DNA of 32,020 bases from a virus, in IMG/VR virus record IMGVR_UViG_3300020457_000044, positions 1 through 32,020 of that record; one strand, written 5' to 3'. Below are positions 8,469-16,435 of this stretch, piece by piece. The notes beneath the pieces were generated by a model. It saw only the letters and a list, made by a program, of their open reading frames with translations, searched no databases and was not told where the DNA came from. The position numbers were made by a program, and so were the translations under genes. Numbering within the stretch: the first letter of the stretch is position 1; every line of letters starts with the position of its first letter.

Positions 8469-9700
8469 TGAAAACTTTTAATCAATATCTGAAAGAAGAA
8501 AAAAATACACACATGACTCACATTGAAGATCAAGTGATCTATGGTGGTGTTAAAGGTGCCAGAGACGCTATACTTGGTCTTAGGTCTTTAAGAGACATGT
8601 TGGCAGGCAACTCTTCTAAATCTACTGATGTTACAGTTAAGTGGGATGGTGCACCTGCTGTCTTTGCTGGAAAAGATCCAAGAGACGGTAAGTTCTTTGT
8701 TGCAAAGAAAGGTGTATTCAATAAAACACCAAAGGTTTATAAGAATCATGCAGATATTGATGCTGATACAAGCGGTGATCTATCAGATAAATTAAAAGCA
8801 GCATTTGATGCACTAAAAGGTGCTGGTATCAAGAACGTACTTCAAGGTGATATTATGTTTACGAAACCAGAACTTAAGAAAGAAACAATTGCTGGTGAAA
8901 GTTATATAACATTCCATCCTAATACAATTGTGTATGCGGTACCAGCTAAATCAGATTTAGCTAAAAAGATATTATCTTCAAAAGTCGGTATAGTATTTCA
9001 TACTGAATATACTGGCGGAAGCTTTGAAGATATGAAAGCATCTTATGGACCAAATGTAGATAGCTTAAAAAATCTAAAAGGTCTATGGGCAGATGATGCT
9101 AACTTACGCATGGTGTCGGCTACTTTATCAGAAAAAGATACTAAAGAAGTTACAAAAGCATTATCATTAGCAGGTAAGATATTTCAAAAGATTGCTAGTT
9201 CAACACTCAGAGATATTGAAAGAAATAAAGATTTTGCAGCAGTTATAGAAACACACAACAACAAATATGTAAGAGCAGGCCAGAAGGTAACTAATACTTC
9301 TCGGCATGTAGATAGTTTAATTAAATTTATAAATGATAAGTTTCAAAAAGAAATTGACAAAAGATCTACACCAGCTGGTAAATCAAAACAAGTTGATGCA
9401 AGAGATAAGATGCTTAAATTCTTTTCATCAAGAAATAAAGCTAATCTTAAACTTGTTTTTGATCTACAAAATGCTATAGTCGATGGGAAGCTAAAGATTA
9501 TAAATAAACTAGATAAACTATCAAATATGAGTACCTTCGTTAAGACTAAGAATGGATTCAAAGTAACCGGTGTAGAAGGTTATGTTGCCATTGATAAACT
9601 TAAAGGCGGTGCAGTAAAATTAGTTGATCGGTTGGAGTTCAGTACAAACAACTTCAGCCCTAATGTTATAAAAGGCTGGGACACACCGTCCCGATCCTGA
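8468..9700 (+). CDS. Ligase-like nucleotidyltransferase with capsid-targeting-like N-terminus
   Basis: 410 residues starting MKTFNQYLKEEK, an almost exact match in pattern to the T4 internal protein leader MKTYQEFIAE. Residues 55-63 hold VKWDGAPA, which fits motif I (KxDG, K58) of covalent nucleotidyltransferases such as DNA/RNA ligases. LQGDIMF resembles the downstream LxGE element, and EGYVAI with a following lysine-rich strand resembles motifs IV/V. Homologues are, to my recollection, widespread in marine T4-like phages without a known function. A DNA or RNA ligase role is inference. It could be co-injected with the nuclease-like protein encoded two genes upstream. Confidence 0.6.
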   Translation: MKTFNQYLKEEKNTHMTHIEDQVIYGGVKGARDAILGLRSLRDMLAGNSSKSTDVTVKWDGAPAVFAGKDPRDGKFFVAKKGVFNKTPKVYKNHADIDADTSGDLSDKLKAAFDALKGAGIKNVLQGDIMFTKPELKKETIAGESYITFHPNTIVYAVPAKSDLAKKILSSKVGIVFHTEYTGGSFEDMKASYGPNVDSLKNLKGLWADDANLRMVSATLSEKDTKEVTKALSLAGKIFQKIASSTLRDIERNKDFAAVIETHNNKYVRAGQKVTNTSRHVDSLIKFINDKFQKEIDKRSTPAGKSKQVDARDKMLKFFSSRNKANLKLVFDLQNAIVDGKLKIINKLDKLSNMSTFVKTKNGFKVTGVEGYVAIDKLKGGAVKLVDRLEFSTNNFSPNVIKGWDTPSRS

Positions 9701-9719
9701 TGGAAAGAGCGGAAAGTAT

Positions 9720-10115
9720 ATGCTAGAGTTTAAAAAGTACTATCACATGAGTGAAGAAGAAGTCAACGAGCTATTGACTATCCAACAACGTGTGAAGTTA
9801 AAACAAGCAATAAGACGCAACAAAGCCAAGATACAAATGGGTGCTAAACGTGCCAGAAGAAAGATTGCCGACTTAGATACTCTTAGGAAACGTTCAATTA
9901 AACAGGCTAAGAATGTTTTAATAAAGAAGTTCCTAAAAAACAAGAGTAAACAAGATTTATCTTATGCAGCAAGAGGTGCATTAGAGAAAAAGTTAGCAAG
10001 ACCAGGTGCAAAGAATGCAATCCAAAGATTGGCTAGAAAACTACTTCCACAAGTTCGCCAGAAGGATCGCAATAAACTAAGAAAACCTTCAGGCGGACAG
10101 AATGCTAAATCTTAA
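9720..10115 (+). CDS. Strongly basic conserved phage protein
   Basis: 131 residues, very rich in Lys and Arg, mostly helical. The pattern RNKAKIQMGAKRARRKIA is familiar from hypothetical proteins of marine T4-like phages. The start MLEFKKYYHMSEEE loosely resembles the tagged leaders of neighbouring genes. Charge and context suggest nucleic-acid binding or a head-core role, but neither is shown. Confidence 0.7.
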   Translation: MLEFKKYYHMSEEEVNELLTIQQRVKLKQAIRRNKAKIQMGAKRARRKIADLDTLRKRSIKQAKNVLIKKFLKNKSKQDLSYAARGALEKKLARPGAKNAIQRLARKLLPQVRQKDRNKLRKPSGGQNAKS

Positions 10116-11439
10116 AAGTTTTACACAGTATGTAACTGAAGGCACTAAGGATGTCACTATTGCTTGGGGTAGATTCAATCCTCCAACAATAGGTCATGAG
10201 AAGTTACTTACCGCAGTAGCAAAAACTGCAAGAGGTTCTGCATATAAAATATATGCATCTCAGTCGGCTGATCCTAAAAAGAATCCACTTCAATATAAAG
10301 ATAAAATCAAGTATATGCGTAAGATGTTTCCAAAACATTCACGTAATATTATGATATCTTCGAAGATTAGAACTATTATGGAGTTGCTATCATCACTCTA
10401 TGATCAAGGTTTTAATAAAGTTACTATTGTAGCTGGAAGTGATAGAGTTGCTGAGTATCAAACATTAGCAAATAAGTATAATAAAACTAAAGGTCGTCAT
10501 GGTTTCTATAACTTTGACGGAGGAATAAACGTTGTATCTGCAGGTGTAAGAGATCCTGATGCGGAAGGTGCTACAGGCATGTCAGCCTCCAAGATGAGAG
10601 CAGCTGCTGCAGATAATGATATTCAAACATTTACAAAAGGTCTACCTTCTGGATTCAAAGAAGCACAAAAGCTTTTTAATGATGTGCGTAAAGGAATGAA
10701 TCTTAAAGAATCATACAAGTATCGTCAACACATTGAACTTGAAAAAGTATCTAATGAAAGAGAAGAATATGTTGAAGGTAACTTATATGAAGAAGGTGAT
10801 CTAGCAGTAATTAAAGAAACGCAAGAAATAGGTAACGTCTTACAACTTGGAACCAATTATTTGTTGATTGAAACATCAAATGGAAAATACAGATATTGGC
10901 TAAATCAAGTTGAGCCACTTGAAGAAAAAGATAGAGGACCAGGCCAAGATCCAGATATTAAAGATAGACCCGGTACACAACCTAAGCCATATTATGGAAA
11001 AGACGCTAAAGGAAAAAAGATGTCTAAATCGACTAAAGCAGCTCGTGATAGACACTTTAAGAAGGGTGCAAAAATGGATGATGATAATCCGGCAGCATAT
11101 AAACCTGCTCCTGGAGATAAAAGCGCGAAGACTAAACCGTCAAAGCACACCAAAAAATTTAATAAAATGTTCGGGGAGGATAACGTGCATACATTTAAAC
11201 AGTTTGTAACAGAGGCTGATGTCACAGCTGCTTTGAAAAAGAAGGCGGATAAGTCAGGCATGCCTATGGGTATATTAAGACAAGTTTTCAACAGAGGTGT
11301 TGCTGCTTGGAGAACTGGTCATAGACCAGGGACCAATCCAACACAATGGGGTTTGGCAAGAGTCAACTCCTTTGCTACTAAATCTTCAGGTACTTGGGGA
11401 AAAGCAGATAAAGACCTCGCAGCAAAGGTGAGGGGATAA
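10102..11439 (+). CDS. NMN adenylyltransferase-like protein fused to a second tagged domain
   Basis: 445 residues in three parts. Residues 1-13 (MLNLKSFTQYVTE) are capsid-tag-like. Residues 17-195 form a HIGH-type nucleotidyltransferase with GRFNPPTIGH (23-32) and SASKMR (161-166), close to NadM/cytidylyltransferases that make NAD or CDP compounds. A linker of low complexity follows. From residue 362, a further tag-like stretch (VHTFKQFVTEA) precedes a C-terminal domain with WRTGHRPGTNPTQWG, familiar from short phage proteins of unknown function. A strong ribosome site and GTG lie exactly at the join, so a shorter product is probably also made. Possible role: NAD salvage or repair of an NAD-based host defence effect, which is inference. 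Confidence 0.75.
   Translation: MLNLKSFTQYVTEGTKDVTIAWGRFNPPTIGHEKLLTAVAKTARGSAYKIYASQSADPKKNPLQYKDKIKYMRKMFPKHSRNIMISSKIRTIMELLSSLYDQGFNKVTIVAGSDRVAEYQTLANKYNKTKGRHGFYNFDGGINVVSAGVRDPDAEGATGMSASKMRAAAADNDIQTFTKGLPSGFKEAQKLFNDVRKGMNLKESYKYRQHIELEKVSNEREEYVEGNLYEEGDLAVIKETQEIGNVLQLGTNYLLIETSNGKYRYWLNQVEPLEEKDRGPGQDPDIKDRPGTQPKPYYGKDAKGKKMSKSTKAARDRHFKKGAKMDDDNPAAYKPAPGDKSAKTKPSKHTKKFNKMFGEDNVHTFKQFVTEADVTAALKKKADKSGMPMGILRQVFNRGVAAWRTGHRPGTNPTQWGLARVNSFATKSSGTWGKADKDLAAKVRG
11185..11439 (+). CDS. Internal in-frame start: 84-residue tagged protein
   Basis: GGGGAGGA at 11173-11180 lies 4 bases before GTG at 11185, in frame with the long gene. The product would begin MHTFKQFVTEADV, a full capsid-targeting-like leader, followed by the domain with RQVFNRGVAAWRTGHRPGTN. 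This looks like a former separate gene whose upstream stop was lost, or a gene that makes two products. Nothing shows which product is made. Confidence 0.55.
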   Translation: MHTFKQFVTEADVTAALKKKADKSGMPMGILRQVFNRGVAAWRTGHRPGTNPTQWGLARVNSFATKSSGTWGKADKDLAAKVRG

Positions 11440-12323
11440 TGAAAAGCTTTAAAGAAGTATACGAAATGGGTACTGATGAGTACGCAAATTACGTAAAGAA
11501 AATGACACCAGGCCAGAATGAAGGTTATGAAGGTGAAGTAACTAAAATCCTAAAAAAGAAAGGAATTGATGGTTACTTTAAAAATAATAAGTTAATGGTT
11601 TCAAAGAGAGATAAAGATGCTGCTATGAAAGCATTGAAGAAAAAATCTCATAAACTTGATATGCCAGATATTCAAGTTGAATCAGCTCATGTTACTGAGT
11701 ATGGAGATCATTGGAATTTATCAGAAAAGAAGAGAGGTCCTACAGGTATCGCTTATTCTACTAATCCTATTCATCTAAAAGACATAAGTAAAATGCTTAA
11801 GGATAGAAAATTTAAAGGTAATACCAGCGGTCTTATGAGAGCTGTTAAAGCTAAATATCCTGATGCATATGATGATCCTAAAGTTCAAGATGCATTTAAG
11901 AAGCATGCAGAAACTAACGAAAATCGATTGAAAAGAATGACACCAATTCAAAGAGCTGCTTTAGCAAAAGCAAAAGGTGCTCCTAAAGATAAAGTCAGTC
12001 TAGCAAAAATGCCTTTTGATATAGGAAACAAAAAGAAACAAAAACCTAAAGTTGGTAGAGGTAGTGAAATAGTAAGATATGAAGAAGTAGAAAATATTGA
12101 AGAGTCTACTAGTTTTACAGGAACACAACACGTTCAACTTACAAGATATTCTGCAACAGGCGGACTAGGTTTACAGATAACTCAAACTAAAACAATGCCA
12201 GGAATGCAAAGAAAACTCACAGGCGCATATGTAAATATACCGATGAAAGATGTTCCAAAACTAATGAAGTCTTTACAGAGAGTTTTTAAAGCTGACATAA
12301 AAGATCCAGGTGATGACATATAA
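11439..12323 (+). CDS. Basic phage protein with tag-like N-terminus
   Basis: 294 residues starting MKSFKEVYEMGTDEY. Lysine-rich, with several short blocks and low-complexity links. KMLKDRKFKGNTSGLMRAVKAKYPDAYDDPKVQDAFKKHAE (about 110-155) is a compact helical domain, and the C-terminal third is beta-rich (TGTQHVQLTRYSATGG onward). No enzyme motif is recognised. It overlaps the stops and starts of both neighbours by one base. Candidate internal head protein. Confidence 0.7.
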   Translation: MKSFKEVYEMGTDEYANYVKKMTPGQNEGYEGEVTKILKKKGIDGYFKNNKLMVSKRDKDAAMKALKKKSHKLDMPDIQVESAHVTEYGDHWNLSEKKRGPTGIAYSTNPIHLKDISKMLKDRKFKGNTSGLMRAVKAKYPDAYDDPKVQDAFKKHAETNENRLKRMTPIQRAALAKAKGAPKDKVSLAKMPFDIGNKKKQKPKVGRGSEIVRYEEVENIEESTSFTGTQHVQLTRYSATGGLGLQITQTKTMPGMQRKLTGAYVNIPMKDVPKLMKSLQRVFKADIKDPGDDI

Positions 12324-12946
12324 TGAAAACCTTTAAGTCATATATCAACGAAGAAAAAATCCTTGAGCTCAATGATAAAGAGTTTGATGAATATGTTGCT
12401 ACGTTAAATGATAAAGAACTTGAAGAACTTACTGAATTCATTGGCGGCATTGCAAGAACTGCTAAGAAGGTACTTACTCTCCCCGTAACAGTACCTTACA
12501 GAGCAACTAAAGCAGTAGCCAAAGGTGTAAAGAAAGTAGTAACATCTAAACCAGTAAAGAAAACTGGATCGCTTATTGCAAAAGGTGCTAAAGCAAGCGT
12601 TGTTAATAAGAAAGGCAACTTTCGCTTCAGTACAGCAGGCAGAGCAGATTCTGCTCAGGCCAAGTTGGCTAGATTAAAGAAAGCCGCTGCAGATCGTCAA
12701 AGACTTGCAAAAGCAAAAGCCGGTATTGCAAAAATGAGACAAAAACCAAAGGTTACTAAACCAACAGTTGTTAAATCTGACACAAGTGATAAACAAATGT
12801 TTGTATATCATATCCGAGATAGTAAACAAAAAGAAGGTAATATACATGCAAGAAGTCAGATTGAAGCTCAGGTAAAAGCAAAAGATAATGGTTTTGTTAT
12901 GCCAATGTCTGTAACTAACAAAGGAGTGTATGATGGTAAGTCTTAA
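12323..12946 (+). CDS. Very basic protein with clear capsid-targeting-like N-terminus
   Basis: 207 residues beginning MKTFKSYINEEKILE, the best match in the window to the T4 IP leader (INE fits the cleavage rule). After an acidic stretch (16-42) comes a long Lys/Ala-rich region like histones or DNA-condensing proteins. The last 55 residues (MFVYHIRDSKQKEGNIHARSQIEAQVKAKDNG) look like a small folded domain. It fits an internal head protein that is packaged with DNA. Overlaps the next gene by 14 bases. Confidence 0.7.
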   Translation: MKTFKSYINEEKILELNDKEFDEYVATLNDKELEELTEFIGGIARTAKKVLTLPVTVPYRATKAVAKGVKKVVTSKPVKKTGSLIAKGAKASVVNKKGNFRFSTAGRADSAQAKLARLKKAAADRQRLAKAKAGIAKMRQKPKVTKPTVVKSDTSDKQMFVYHIRDSKQKEGNIHARSQIEAQVKAKDNGFVMPMSVTNKGVYDGKS

Positions 12947-13403
12947 GACTTTATTAGAAAAGCTGGGCAGAGATGCAACAGCCGGTGATTATGTAAAAGA
13001 TTTTAGAAAATCAGATGCACCTCAGTTCAAGGGTAAGTCAGATAAGAAAAAACAAAAGATGGCTATTGCAGCATACCTTGATGCTAAAGATTCCGAAAAG
13101 AACGAAAGGATCTCAACAGTAGACGTTGACCAAAAGAAGCGTGACTTAAAGGTTGCAAGGATAGATAAGAAAATAAGAGATCTTAAGAGTGAAGGTAGCG
13201 GTAAACCAGAATCATGGGAAGCAGGTTATAAAAGACGAGTTGTAAAAACTACAAAACCTGAGCATAAAGAAAAAGGAATGAACTGGAGAATCAAAGGTAA
13301 AGACAGACCTGAAATTTCTATAAGGTTATATAAAGAAAAGCCTTCACAGGCAGAATTTAACAAACAAATGAAAAGGGTGGCAGGACATGAATTCGGTGGA
13401 TAA
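12933..13403 (+). CDS. Basic conserved phage protein, tag-like N-terminus
   Basis: 156 residues starting MVSLKTLLEKLGRD. SDAPQFKGKSDKKKQKMAIAAYLDA is a segment familiar from T4-like marine phages. The C-terminal half is basic and may bind nucleic acid. The second of two adjacent ATG codons is chosen because AAGGAG lies 6 bases before it. Function unknown. Confidence 0.7.
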   Translation: MVSLKTLLEKLGRDATAGDYVKDFRKSDAPQFKGKSDKKKQKMAIAAYLDAKDSEKNERISTVDVDQKKRDLKVARIDKKIRDLKSEGSGKPESWEAGYKRRVVKTTKPEHKEKGMNWRIKGKDRPEISIRLYKEKPSQAEFNKQMKRVAGHEFGG

Positions 13404-13752
13404 ATTTAAAAAATTTAGTGAAGAATCTATTGATGAGTTCTGCGAGTGTGTAGATCTTTATGAAGACTTGGAACTAGTTGAAGCAGAATACCAAGGAAAG
13501 AAAGTAACACTCAATGATCCTATTAGAACTTCCGAAAATCCTAATAAAAAATTTAAAGTTTATACTATGGGTCCTAATGGCAAAGTTGTTGTTGTACGTT
13601 TCGGTGATCCAAACATGGAAATCAAAAGAGATGATCCTAAGCGTAGAGCTTCTTTCCGTGCCAGACATAACTGCGATAATCCTGGGCCCAAGTTTAAAGC
13701 ACGATACTGGTCATGTTTCCAGTGGCGAGCAGGTAAAAAAGTAGATAACTAA
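13387..13752 (+). CDS. Conserved phage protein with C-terminal DPNMEIKRDDP block
   Basis: 121 residues. The first 30 (MNSVDKFKKFSEESIDEF) are acidic and tag-like. The rest is a tight conserved-looking block (VVRFGDPNMEIKRDDP, then RHNCDNPGPKFKARYWSC) with two cysteines 15 residues apart. I recall this block, often fused to other proteins, in marine T4-like phages; no function is known to me. It ends the first tagged run. A ribosome site follows directly for the next gene. Confidence 0.75.
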   Translation: MNSVDKFKKFSEESIDEFCECVDLYEDLELVEAEYQGKKVTLNDPIRTSENPNKKFKVYTMGPNGKVVVVRFGDPNMEIKRDDPKRRASFRARHNCDNPGPKFKARYWSCFQWRAGKKVDN

Positions 13753-13763
13753 AGGAGAAGTTA

Positions 13764-13991
13764 ATGTCAAGAATCAAGGATATTACAGTATTGTTGTTAG
13801 CCGTAGGTTTGATGGGACTATTAGGGCTAATTGTAGTAGATGAGTTTATGATGGCAACTGAAGTAGGTGGAGCACTTGATGGAAGAATTATTGAATTATT
13901 ACAAATGGCAATTACCGGTATAGTAGGTATAGTTGCTGGATACGTTTCTGGAAAGGACAGCTGTAATTGTCAAAAACCTGACAATAAGTAG
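13764..13991 (+). CDS. Two-segment small membrane protein (holin-like)
   Basis: 75 residues with hydrophobic segments at about 8-27 and 44-62 and a polar tail with CNC. Size and two-pass topology fit a class II holin, but a better holin candidate lies at 16959. It follows AAAGGAGAAG. It could also be an unrelated virion membrane peptide. Confidence 0.55.
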   Translation: MSRIKDITVLLLAVGLMGLLGLIVVDEFMMATEVGGALDGRIIELLQMAITGIVGIVAGYVSGKDSCNCQKPDNK

Positions 13992-14038
13992 TGTCAAATA
14001 AATGGACGTGTCAAATATTTGTTTTGAGTAGTTTTGCA

Positions 14039-14046
14039 GATAAATA
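14039..14046 (+). promoter_or_regulatory. Late-promoter-like box GATAAATA
   Basis: One base from the T4 late box TATAAATA, in a 75-base gap. A start about 6 bases downstream would give a short leader carrying AAGGAG before the ATG at 14067. Confidence 0.4.
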
Positions 14047-14066
14047 TTTTTATTTAAGGAGTAATC

Positions 14067-14345
14067 ATGGCGGATAAAGTAGAAGATAGGCTAACAAGAA
14101 TCGAACAAAAGATCGATAAGCTTGCAGACGCCATGATATCTCTTGCTAGAGCAGAGGAGAAAATACTAGCCTTGCAAGATGATCATGACAATATGCGTGA
14201 AAGAATGAATAGGCTTTCACAAAAGCTAGATGATCTTCAACGATCAGTTGACGCTAACACTAGAACTATAACAATTATAAATAGAATATGCTGGATAATA
14301 ATCGCTGCAGGAACAGCGGCTTTTATCGGGCAATATTTAATGTAG
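14067..14345 (+). CDS. Coiled-coil protein with C-terminal membrane anchor
   Basis: 92 residues. Residues 1-68 are a long heptad-rich helix (RLTRIEQKIDKLADAM and onward) and 70-90 are hydrophobic (WIIIAAGTAAFIGQYLM). This layout resembles XhlA-type hemolysin/lysis accessory proteins and some spanin-like partners. It sits between two small genes near the holin-like genes, so a lysis role is plausible but unproven. Confidence 0.6.
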   Translation: MADKVEDRLTRIEQKIDKLADAMISLARAEEKILALQDDHDNMRERMNRLSQKLDDLQRSVDANTRTITIINRICWIIIAAGTAAFIGQYLM

Positions 14346-14363
14346 AAAAGGAAAGGCAAGCTC

Positions 14364-15158
14364 ATGAGTAAAGAACTGAGGAGCATAGCTCAAACATACA
14401 TGAGCATGCTACAAGACGATTATGATCCTAAAAAAGATCATGATATGAATCCAACGAGTCATGTTTCTAAAAATAAAGATACTGGCATGTTTTGTGTTTA
14501 CGATATAAATGGCAAGAAAGTAGCTGAGTTTAAAACAAAAGATGAAGCTGATGCATATGCCAAGAAGAACCACGACGCTTTAATGAAAAAAGAAGAAGTC
14601 GAAATAGATGAAGTCAAAATAGCAAGTAAGAATGTCTTAGGAAAAGATAATAAAGCTAAAAAACAAACTGGTAAACCTGGAATGAATAAATTCAGAGCTG
14701 GTGAGTCACCATTTCAAAAAAGAATTAAAAAAATAACAAGTGAAATGGATCCGGTAAATAAAGATGCGGTCAAGAAAAAGTTTGATGATCGAAAAGATAA
14801 AGACATCGATAATGACGGCGATGTAGATTCATCTGATAAGTTCTTACATAAAAGACGTAAGGCAATTAGTAAATCAATGAAAGGCGAAAGCACAGTGCTA
14901 AAAAGTTATGTAGATATTATGCAAGAAGAGAAAGCAAAAGCTTCTCATGCAGCTTCACCAAAAGCGGCTGAAGTTGAACCTGAAGAAAATCCTGACTTAC
15001 CTAAGCAACCAGACATGGCACCTAATACTAAAAAAGTTTTAGACATGCATCGTAAAGGTGAGAAAAGAGATTACCCAGCGGATAAAAATAAAACCGGTGG
15101 TGAAAAAATGAAACAGGCACCAAAGCCTAAAACACTTAAAGATTTAAGGAGCAAATAA
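14364..15158 (+). CDS. Phage protein with EF-hand-like calcium loop
   Basis: 264 charged residues with no membrane segment. Residues 147-158 (DIDNDGDVDSSD) place Asp at loop positions 1, 3, 5, 7, 9 and 12 with Gly at 6, as in EF-hand or dockerin calcium sites. Residues 42-72 form a small domain with FCVYDINGKKVAEFKTKDEADAY. Near 178-190, VLKSYVDIMQEEK resembles an internal capsid-tag motif. The C-terminus is Lys/Pro-rich and disordered. Possibly a scaffold or head-core protein. Confidence 0.65.
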   Translation: MSKELRSIAQTYMSMLQDDYDPKKDHDMNPTSHVSKNKDTGMFCVYDINGKKVAEFKTKDEADAYAKKNHDALMKKEEVEIDEVKIASKNVLGKDNKAKKQTGKPGMNKFRAGESPFQKRIKKITSEMDPVNKDAVKKKFDDRKDKDIDNDGDVDSSDKFLHKRRKAISKSMKGESTVLKSYVDIMQEEKAKASHAASPKAAEVEPEENPDLPKQPDMAPNTKKVLDMHRKGEKRDYPADKNKTGGEKMKQAPKPKTLKDLRSK

Positions 15159-15445
15159 TGGGTATGCAAAAAGCTGGCTGGCTTGAAGATTCAGTTGCCA
15201 AAGCTGACGGAATCTATTCACCTGATGGTGAAAAATTAAAGAGTGGTTCTATGAGTCCAGAACAAATTGCAGAATGGAATGGCACAAGCGCGCCACAGCA
15301 ATTGAATGAGTCTCCATCAAGTAAATCACTTGATGATATGAATAAAAAAGAACTTGAAGCATTAGGTCGTCAACACGGTATTGAATTAGACAGACGCAAG
15401 AGCAAATCAGATTTAGTTGATGAATTAACTGAACACATGGAATAG
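15158..15445 (+). CDS. Small protein with SAP/HeH-like C-terminal motif
   Basis: 95 residues. Residues 61-91 (MNKKELEALGRQHGIELDRR and onward to LVDEL) form two short helices of the SAP/LEM/HeH type seen in DNA-binding and Rho N-terminal domains. The motif GRQHGIELDRRK recurs as GRRHGMELDRRR in the protein at 25932. It overlaps the previous stop by one base. The 5' half is flexible. Confidence 0.6.
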   Translation: MGMQKAGWLEDSVAKADGIYSPDGEKLKSGSMSPEQIAEWNGTSAPQQLNESPSSKSLDDMNKKELEALGRQHGIELDRRKSKSDLVDELTEHME

Positions 15446-15455
15446 TAATATATAA

Positions 15456-15478
15456 TCAGGTAAGATAAAATTACCTGA
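15456..15478 (+). other. 8-bp inverted repeat before the next gene
   Basis: TCAGGTAA, a 7-base A/T loop and TTACCTGA form a perfect stem in the 40-base gap. No T-run follows, and the stem ends just before the start region of the gene at 15486. It may be an mRNA stabiliser or translation control, or an operator. Confidence 0.45.
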
Positions 15479-15485
15479 GGATATA

Positions 15486-15854
15486 ATGAAATTACTTGAA
15501 GAGTTAACGAATAAAAACTTTTTACTTTATGCGTCTAAACATTATGAAAATAAGCAGTGTACTTCTATGGAAGAGTTTAAAGAGGATATACAACGTTTTA
15601 AATATCTTAAAAGACTCTTTAAAAGATATTCAGCTGCTGGTGATTTACAAGAGCGTTTGATACTAAACCATCTTATTATTATACAGAATGTGTTTGGTAT
15701 AGATGCGGCGATTAAAATGCTATTCTTCAAAGTTGAAGAACAACATTGGCCGGCCTTAAAAACGTTCCTTGTATATTTAAATTATTTGAAAGAGGAACTT
15801 TATGTTGATGTTCCTCTAGATGTAAATATAGTTAAAGTACTAAGAGGAATCTAA
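15486..15854 (+). CDS. Conserved T4-like phage protein, unknown function
   Basis: 122 residues, helical. The pattern KNFLLYASKHY with RFKYLKRLFKRY and ERLILNHLIIIQNVFGIDAA is one I recall as conserved in many T4-like phages near head genes. No catalytic motif. It shares TAATG with the following gene, which is also a conserved T4-like protein. Confidence 0.8.
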   Translation: MKLLEELTNKNFLLYASKHYENKQCTSMEEFKEDIQRFKYLKRLFKRYSAAGDLQERLILNHLIIIQNVFGIDAAIKMLFFKVEEQHWPALKTFLVYLNYLKEELYVDVPLDVNIVKVLRGI

Positions 15855-16435
15855 TGGGGATAATTTCAAGAGCTGCTGATACATACTATGCGTATCGTTT
15901 CATCAAACATCTTGTAACTCCATGGAACAAGATGAAAGCTTATGAATTAGGCTTAGTCGATGAAAATGGAAAGAAACTTAAAAGTCCGCAAACTTCTGAA
16001 GAAAGGACTGAATATAGTTACTTCCATAGATTAGTGTTCAATCTTAAAAGAATACTAGAAAAACTTCCATTTGGAAAATCAAGGTTAGCTTCATACGCAG
16101 CAGCTTTGTTTCTCATAAAGGAAGACGGTAAGTTGAATGATGATCAACTTAATGCTATACTAAAGAAAATGGATATTGATTCTGATTCTTTTCTACCAGA
16201 AGAAAAACAATTTCACCAAGACGAATATGGAGATATAATGCCTGGTGAATATACATTAACACAAGATATAGCATCTATACTTACTGGCGAACCTATTGCA
16301 AAAGCTACTACACCTGTAATAGTAAATGAAGGAATTATGCCAGTTGGTACGGTGTTTGGTGAACGCATATTTGCTGTACATCATATACCAACAAGACAAA
16401 AAATATTTGTTACAGCACAGGATTTGACAAGATGA
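15854..16435 (+). CDS. Conserved T4-like phage protein, unknown function
   Basis: 193 residues. The N-terminal block (YYAYRFIKHLVTPWNKMKAY) and the middle (RLVFNLKRILEKLPFGKSRLASYAAALFLIKED) match in style a protein conserved in marine T4-like phages. It usually pairs with the gene before it. No enzyme motif. A virion or prohead role is suggested by context only. Confidence 0.75.
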   Translation: MGIISRAADTYYAYRFIKHLVTPWNKMKAYELGLVDENGKKLKSPQTSEERTEYSYFHRLVFNLKRILEKLPFGKSRLASYAAALFLIKEDGKLNDDQLNAILKKMDIDSDSFLPEEKQFHQDEYGDIMPGEYTLTQDIASILTGEPIAKATTPVIVNEGIMPVGTVFGERIFAVHHIPTRQKIFVTAQDLTR

